Assembly: GCA_036568605.1 (NCBI GenBank) | Contig: DATCSE010000293.1 | Coordinates: 1 to 18,049, forward strand | Length of the DNA stretch: 18,049 bases | Direction of reading: 5' to 3' | DNA from: DATCSE01 sp036568605 | GTDB lineage: Bacteria > Pseudomonadota > Gammaproteobacteria > Burkholderiales > Burkholderiaceae_C | Shown here: piece by piece, positions 13,605-18,049 of the stretch | How positions within the stretch are numbered: the first letter of the stretch is position 1 | Layout of the letters: the number at the start of each line of letters is the position of its first letter | Notes under the pieces: model-generated | What the model was told of the DNA's origin: nothing | What the model saw: the letters and a program-made list of their open reading frames with translations, nothing else | The model's database searches: none | Position numbers and translations under genes: made by a program

Positions 13605-15040
13605 GCCAGTTTCCTTCTCAGGTGATTCAACAAATCGAAGCGGGTGATGAGCCCGTGAAAGCCCTGCGCATCGGCAATGATCGCGACCAGCCCGCGATCG
13701 AGCACCGCTTGCAGCTCGGCGAGGCTCGCGCCGGGCGGCAGGGTCGACGGCGCATCGGTCATCGCGCCCGAGACCGGCGCATGGAACCGCGTGGCATCGG
13801 CGTGCACGCTGAGCAGCAGGTCCGATTCGTCGATCACCCCGACGAGCCGGCCGTCGGCCAGCACCGGAAGCTGCGAGACATCGGCCAGGCGCATGCGCTG
13901 GAACGCGTTGAGCAGCGTGTCGTCGGGCGAGACGCTGATCACGCTGCCGTCTTCGCTGCGGCGCGAGATCAGGTCGCGCAGGTCGCCGTACTCGCGCCGG
14001 TGCAGCAGACCCTGGTCGACCATCCAGTTGTCGTTGTAGACCTTCGAGAGATAACGGGTGCCGGTGTCGCAGACGAAGCTGACGACGCGCTTCGGCGCGC
14101 TTTGCGCGCGGCAGTAGCGCAGCGCTGCAGCCAGCAGCGTGCCGGTCGACGAGCCGGCGAGGATGCCCTCGCGCCGCAGCAGCTCGCGTGCGGTGCCGAA
14201 GCTCTCTTCGTCGGAGATCGAGTACGCGGTGCGCACGCTCGAGAAGTCCGCGATCGGCGGGACGAAATCCTCGCCTATGCCTTCGACGGCCCATGAGCCG
14301 GCGTTGCCGACCGTGCCGCCCCTCGTGTACTCGGCGAGGATGGAGCCTGCCGGATCGGCCAGCACGAACGTCAGCGCCGGCTGCACGCGGCGGAAGTAGC
14401 GCGTCAGCCCGGTCAGCGTGCCGCTGGAGCCGACGCCGACGACGATGGCGTCGACATCGCGCCCCATCTGCTCCCAGATCTCCGGCCCGGTGCCCTCCTC
14501 GTGCGCGCGCGGGTTGTCGGGGTTGCCGAACTGGTTCGCATAGAACGCACCGGGGATGTCGCGAGCCAACGTCGCGGCGCGATCCTGGTAGTAGTCGGGG
14601 TGGCCCTTGACGACGTCGGAGCGCGTCATGTGGACCTCGGCGCCCATCGCCTTCAGGTGCAGCACCTTCTCGCTGGACATCTTGTCGGGCACGACCAGCA
14701 CCACCCGATAGCCCTTCGCGCGCGCGACCAGCGCGAGCCCGAGTCCGGTGTTGCCGGCGGTCGCTTCGACCACCGTGCCGCCCGGCTTCAGGCGCCCGTC
14801 GCGCTCGGCCGATTCGATCATCGCGACGCCGATGCGGTCCTTGATCGAGCCGCCCGGGTTCTGCGACTCGAGCTTCAGGTACAGCGAGCAGGGGCCGGTG
14901 TCGAAGCGGGTCACGCGCACCAGCGGCGTGTGCCCGATCAGCGAGAGCACGGCCGGTGGACTGGTGCCGTCGAATGCCTCGCTGGTGGAGGCGGTGGTGG
15001 TCGGCGTTGCGGTGCTGGCGCGGGAAGCGGTCGTCGTCAT
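13601..15040 (-). CDS. cbs: Cystathionine beta-synthase
   Basis: A 479-residue PLP enzyme that condenses serine and homocysteine to cystathionine (EC 4.2.1.22). The fold-II catalytic domain covers about residues 28-345: LIGHTPLVRV, the PLP lysine Lys67 in NPGGSIKDR, EATAGNTGLGLALVA, the phosphate loop GVGSSGTLTG and CDTGTRYLSKVYND. Two CBS domains follow at about 348-479 (SVSPDDTLLNAFQRM, VGVIDESDLLL, GLITRFDLLNHL), which usually bind adenosyl ligands. There is no heme-binding N-terminus as in animals. Residues 1-26 are a low-complexity Thr/Ser/Ala leader. Two ATGs are adjacent (15043 and 15040); the second has better spacing to AAGGAG (complement of 15047-15052). The stop overlaps the gamma-lyase start. 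Confidence 0.9.
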   Translation of the reverse strand: MTTTASRASTATPTTTASTSEAFDGTSPPAVLSLIGHTPLVRVTRFDTGPCSLYLKLESQNPGGSIKDRIGVAMIESAERDGRLKPGGTVVEATAGNTGLGLALVARAKGYRVVLVVPDKMSSEKVLHLKAMGAEVHMTRSDVVKGHPDYYQDRAATLARDIPGAFYANQFGNPDNPRAHEEGTGPEIWEQMGRDVDAIVVGVGSSGTLTGLTRYFRRVQPALTFVLADPAGSILAEYTRGGTVGNAGSWAVEGIGEDFVPPIADFSSVRTAYSISDEESFGTARELLRREGILAGSSTGTLLAAALRYCRAQSAPKRVVSFVCDTGTRYLSKVYNDNWMVDQGLLHRREYGDLRDLISRRSEDGSVISVSPDDTLLNAFQRMRLADVSQLPVLADGRLVGVIDESDLLLSVHADATRFHAPVSGAMTDAPSTLPPGASLAELQAVLDRGLVAIIADAQGFHGLITRFDLLNHLRRKLA

Positions 15041-15092
15041 CATCGGCTCCTTGTGGGTGCCTTGCTGCGTGACGGCGATGGTAGCGCCCGAT

Positions 15093-15121
15093 GCCGGCCC
15101 TGCGCGCGTCAGGGCCCCGGC
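15093..15121 (-). other. GC-rich imperfect hairpin between the binding-protein gene and cbs
   Basis: GCCGGCCCTG (15093-15102) faces CAGGGCCCCGGC (15110-15121), forming a ten-pair stem with a two-base bulge and a 7-nt loop. It lies in the 94-nt gap between the binding-protein stop and the cbs start. There is no U-run downstream on the - strand, so it is not a standard terminator; it may be a processing or stabilising structure. Confidence 0.4.
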
Positions 15122-15134
15122 GTGCCGTTGCTCG

Positions 15135-16196
15135 TCAGCGCTCGACCGTCTTGTTCCAGCGCGCGTTCCATTCCGGGCGCAGCGTGTTGACCGCATCCCA
15201 GTCCAGCGTGTTCACGGTCTTCATGTAACCCTTGAAACGATCGACCGTGGCCTGCGCCGTGGGGTTGCCGGGCTGGGTCTTCAGGTTCGACGGGATCTGG
15301 TTGCCGAACTCGAGCGCGGCCGACTGCGCCTGCGGCGTCAGCAGAAACTCGGCAAGCTTCTGCGCGAGTGCCGGCTCGCTGTTGTTCGCGGTCACGCATT
15401 CGGCCACCATCAGCAGCACCGAGCCTTCCTTGGGCTGCGCGTACTCCATCGGCACGCCGCGCGCCTTCTGCGTTGCGACGGCGGTGGGCGTCAGCGGGAA
15501 GATCGCGGCCTCGCCCGTCTGCACCATCTCCGACAGCTTGGCCGAGCTCGGGATGTACTCGAGCACGTTCGGACCTATCGTGCTCGCCCACTTGCCGAAG
15601 CCCGGGTCGACGTTCTTCTCGCTGCCGCCCTGGATGCGGTTGAACATCAGGAAGCCGTGCAATCCGAAGCTGCTCGCCGGCAGCGACTGGAACACGACCT
15701 TGCCCTTGAACTTCGGATCGGCAAAGTCCATCCACGAGGTCGGCGCCGGCCATTTCTTCTCGTCGAACATCTTCTTGTTGTAGCCGATGCCGGTCATGCC
15801 GACGTTGACGCCGGCGGCCATGTCGCCGGCCATGCGGGCGCTCGGGTACAGGTCCTTCAGCGACGGCGTGTCGGTCAGCTTCTGGCACAGCCCCATCTTG
15901 ATCGCGCGCATCATCACGCCGTCGTCGAGGAACATCACGTGCACCGGCGGCTTCTCCTTGCTGGCCTGCACCTTCGCGAGGATGTCCGACGAGGTGCCCG
16001 GCACGACGACGACCTTCACGTTGTGGATCTTCTCGAAGGCCGGGAACACGTACTTGGTGTACGAGCGCTCCATGTCGCCGCCGTTCATGCCGATGTAGAG
16101 CGTCTTGTCCTGCGCGTATGCGTGCGAGCCGAGCAGCAGCGACGCTGCGGCGGCGGCCAGAACGGAAGTGCGGGATGTCGTCGTCGAGTGGGCCAT
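15135..16196 (-). CDS. ABC transporter periplasmic substrate-binding protein (PotD/AfuA-like)
   Basis: A 353-residue exported solute-binding protein with a Sec signal peptide (hydrophobic core at residues 11-23, likely cleavage at AYA28-QD). The mature sequence reads KTLYIGMNGGDMERSYTKYV, PAFEKIHNVKVVVVPGTSSDILAKV, GIGYNKKMFDEKKWPAPTSW and FKGKVVFQSLPASSFG. This is the layout of the extracellular solute-binding family 1/6/8 proteins that bind polyamines, opines, phosphonates or iron. The ligand cannot be read from the sequence. It starts 1 nt after the stop of the oxidase beta-subunit gene, with AAGGAG (complement of 16206-16211) before the ATG. This suggests it imports the oxidase substrate. 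No permease or ATPase gene is adjacent within the window. Confidence 0.88.
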   Translation of the reverse strand: MAHSTTTSRTSVLAAAAASLLLGSHAYAQDKTLYIGMNGGDMERSYTKYVFPAFEKIHNVKVVVVPGTSSDILAKVQASKEKPPVHVMFLDDGVMMRAIKMGLCQKLTDTPSLKDLYPSARMAGDMAAGVNVGMTGIGYNKKMFDEKKWPAPTSWMDFADPKFKGKVVFQSLPASSFGLHGFLMFNRIQGGSEKNVDPGFGKWASTIGPNVLEYIPSSAKLSEMVQTGEAAIFPLTPTAVATQKARGVPMEYAQPKEGSVLLMVAECVTANNSEPALAQKLAEFLLTPQAQSAALEFGNQIPSNLKTQPGNPTAQATVDRFKGYMKTVNTLDWDAVNTLRPEWNARWNKTVER

Positions 16197-16197
16197 G

Positions 16198-17379
16198 TCA
16201 ATGCGCTCCTTGCGAGGCGAGGGTGGAAGCGGTGGTGGTGATGGTGGAACGGGAGGAACCGCCGAAGCGGGCGATCGAAAAGGCGTCGAGCGCCACGCCG
16301 GAGCGGCCGTGGTGCACGAGCTCGGCCAGCGCTTCGCCGACGGCCGGGCCGATCTGGAAGCCGGCGCCGCAGAAGCCGAACGCGTGGAGGAGCCCGGGTG
16401 TCGTCGGGCTGGTCCCGATCACCGGCTGGTGATCGGGCAGCGCGCCTTCGACGCCGCTCCAGAACCGGATCACGTGCGCATGCGCGAGCGCCGGGAACAG
16501 CGCGGCCATGCGGTCGCACAGCGCGGCGATCGAATCCGCGGTCGGCACCGCGTACAGCGAGCCGTTCGCGACGCCGCGGCTGCCGCCCATCACGCAGTTG
16601 CCGCGCGCGGTCTGGCGGCCGTAGATGCCGCCGCCTTCGACGCCGATGTTGACGTCCATGAACCGCGGCACCGGCTCGGTCACCGCCATGCCGGGGTGGA
16701 TCGCGTGCATCGGCGCGCTGTCGCCGAAGCGTTCGGCCACCGCGAGCGCCCACGCGCCGGCACAGTTCAGCAGCCAGCGCGAGCGCACGCTGAGGCCGCG
16801 GCCGTCGCCGACGATGAAACCCTGTTCATCGCCGCCGCCGGTACGTGCGAGCTCGCGCACCTCGCAGCCTTCGATGATGCGTGCGCCGGCGGCCTGCGCC
16901 GCGCGCGCGAACGCCGGCGACACGAGGCGCGGGTTCGCGTGGCCGTCGCCGTCGCAGAACGAGCCGGCGATCGCCTGCTCGCCCAGCCACGGGTAGGCGC
17001 GGCGGAACGCGCTGCCGCTCAGCAGTTGCAGCGCGAGACCGTGCGGCGCGACCGCGTCGCGGTATGCCTCGAGCTTGTGCAGGTCGTCGATAGCACGCGC
17101 GAGCTTCAGGTGCCCCGAACGCACGTACTCGCCGTCGATGCCGATCAGCTCGGGCAGCCGCGCCCACAGCGTGCGCGCACGCAGCGACAGCGGCAGCTGC
17201 TCGATCGAGCGGCCCTGCGTGCGCACGCCGCCATAGTTGACGCCGCTCGCGGCCGCACCGCACAGCCCGCGCTCGAGCAGCACGACCGACAACCCCAAGC
17301 GGCGCAGGAACAGCGCGGCCGACGCGCCGACGATGCCGCCGCCGACGATCGCGACGTCGCAGCGCAGCGCCTCAGTCAT
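16198..17379 (-). CDS. FAD-dependent amine oxidoreductase (DAO family, HcnC/OoxB-like beta subunit)
   Basis: A 393-residue flavoprotein of the DAO family, similar to glycine/sarcosine oxidases and to the beta subunits of opine oxidases or hydrogen cyanide synthase. The FAD loop is VAIVGGGIVGASAALFL (GGGIVG at 13-18), then SGVNYGGVRTQGRS near the flavin, the central WLLNCAGAWA, and the C-terminal GTSPTTPGLLHAFGFCGAGFQIGPAVGEALAEL that closes the FAD site. The tail is a Ser/Thr-rich stretch. AGGAGG (complement of 17386-17391) lies 6 nt before the ATG, and the gene overlaps the upstream alpha-subunit gene by 8 nt. It probably oxidises an imino or amino acid with electrons passed to the alpha subunit. 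The substrate is unknown. Confidence 0.88.
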   Translation of the reverse strand: MTEALRCDVAIVGGGIVGASAALFLRRLGLSVVLLERGLCGAAASGVNYGGVRTQGRSIEQLPLSLRARTLWARLPELIGIDGEYVRSGHLKLARAIDDLHKLEAYRDAVAPHGLALQLLSGSAFRRAYPWLGEQAIAGSFCDGDGHANPRLVSPAFARAAQAAGARIIEGCEVRELARTGGGDEQGFIVGDGRGLSVRSRWLLNCAGAWALAVAERFGDSAPMHAIHPGMAVTEPVPRFMDVNIGVEGGGIYGRQTARGNCVMGGSRGVANGSLYAVPTADSIAALCDRMAALFPALAHAHVIRFWSGVEGALPDHQPVIGTSPTTPGLLHAFGFCGAGFQIGPAVGEALAELVHHGRSGVALDAFSIARFGGSSRSTITTTASTLASQGAH

Positions 17380-18049
17380 CGTCGGCCTCCTGCGGCACCA
17401 CGACCGGCATCGTCGCCGGCTGTTCGAAACGCAACGCGATCGGCAGCGGCTTGACCGGCGCTTGCCCGCGCAGGCGGCCAACCTCGTGCAGCGCGCGGCC
17501 GGCCGCATCGGCGAGCAGCCGTGCGGCGGCGGGCGCGCACAGGCGTCCCTGGCAGCGGCCCATGCCGATGCGGGTCAGCGCCTTCAGGCGATTCAGCTCG
17601 CGCGTGCCGGTCTCGCGCACGCAGGCGCGCAAGGTTCCGGCGCTGACTTCCTCGCAGCGGCAGACCAGCAGCTCGTCGGGCGCTTCGGCGGCCCAGTGCG
17701 GCGGCGGCGCGAACGCGGTCTCGAGCGCGCGCCGGAACGTGCGGTGCGGTCGCGTCGCCTGCTCGAGTTGCTGCGCATGATCGGGCGGTGTCGGGATCTT
17801 CCGGTCCTCCAGCGCCGCCAGCGCGGCCCGCGCGCCGGACAGCTCGGCCGCGTCTGCGCCGAGGATGCTGGCACCGTCGCCGGCGATGTAGACGCCGCGT
17901 ACGCTGGTGCGCCCGGCGGCATCGCGCGTCGGCAGCCAGGCTTGGTCTAGTGCGTCGTAGTCGAACGCGCAGCCGAGCAGGTCGGCCAGCTGCGTCTCGG
18001 CGCGCAGCCCGTGGCCGAAGCCGATCGCATCGCACGCGAGGGTATGCGT
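17372..18049 (-). CDS. FAD/NAD oxidoreductase alpha subunit with 2Fe-2S domain, cut by window edge
   Basis: C-terminal 225 residues of a HcnB/OoxA-type pyridine-nucleotide-disulfide-like oxidoreductase; the N-terminus lies beyond base 18049. The frame is open to the last base and reads IGFGHGLRAETQLADLLGC, then TSVRGVYIAGDGASILGA, the FAD-closing segment of the family. A BFD-like cysteine cluster follows: CRCEEVSAGTL (17642-17662) and GRCQGRLC, giving C-x-C-x33-C-x4-C for a 2Fe-2S or similar centre. It ends with a Pro-rich tail. No start codon is visible, so the gene is easily missed. It overlaps the next gene by 8 nt. These alpha subunits form heteromers with DAO-family beta subunits and often a third small ferredoxin subunit, which could lie outside the window. 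Confidence 0.88.
   Translation of the reverse strand, partial: THTLACDAIGFGHGLRAETQLADLLGCAFDYDALDQAWLPTRDAAGRTSVRGVYIAGDGASILGADAAELSGARAALAALEDRKIPTPPDHAQQLEQATRPHRTFRRALETAFAPPPHWAAEAPDELLVCRCEEVSAGTLRACVRETGTRELNRLKALTRIGMGRCQGRLCAPAAARLLADAAGRALHEVGRLRGQAPVKPLPIALRFEQPATMPVVVPQEADDD

Noticed and set aside
12525..13625. A 366-codon + strand frame opposite the cystathionine lyase
   Set aside because: It is antisense to a gene with full PLP-enzyme motifs; the composition is shadow-like.

Overview
The window comes from a GC-rich bacterial chromosome. The protein families, the near-universal G/C third codon position, the gene order and the short 'CTTCGAC(A)AG(G)CTCAG' palindromic repeats point to a betaproteobacterium, most likely Burkholderiales. 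The genus is a guess and cannot be fixed from the sequence alone.

Region 1 (1-7860, + strand) is a sulfur-scavenging operon. It opens with the 3' part of a periplasmic sulfate-binding protein gene (sbp, cut by the window edge). An alkanesulfonate set follows: ssuE (FMN reductase), two tandem ssuA-type binding proteins, ssuD (FMNH2-dependent monooxygenase), a small VOC/glyoxalase-fold gene, ssuC (permease), ssuB (ATPase) and a stand-alone TOBE/Mop protein (ssuF-like). An RBBP9/YdeN-type serine hydrolase gene is attached at the end. Most junctions are stop/start overlaps or gaps under 15 nt. A REP-like palindrome and a terminator-like hairpin lie between ssuE and the first ssuA. Together these genes would import sulfate or sulfonates, reduce FMN, and release sulfite from C1+ sulfonates during sulfate starvation.

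Region 2 (7861-8171) is non-coding. It holds a tandem array of four 45-bp units built on the same REP-like palindrome, preceded by one inverted copy.

Region 3 (8172-12395, + strand) is a co-directional accessory block: an MFS transporter, an XRE-type regulator with an unidentified C-terminal domain, an SDR protein whose catalytic Tyr and Lys appear replaced, a DUF5519/luciferase-fold protein, an isochorismatase-like cysteine hydrolase, a DUF1330 protein, and a type II antitoxin whose toxin survives only as a short C-terminal tail. I do not recognise this combination as a described pathway.

Region 4 (12399-18049, - strand, converging on region 3) reads, in transcription order: the C-terminal part of an FAD/NAD oxidoreductase alpha subunit with a CxC...CxxxxC iron-sulfur domain (cut by the window edge), an FAD amine oxidase beta subunit of the DAO family, a periplasmic ABC binding protein, cystathionine beta-synthase and cystathionine gamma-lyase. 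The first three resemble an opine/imino-acid dehydrogenase with its uptake protein. The last two are the reverse transsulfuration pair. Assimilation of inorganic and organic sulfur therefore runs through both sides of the window, with the uncharacterised block between them.
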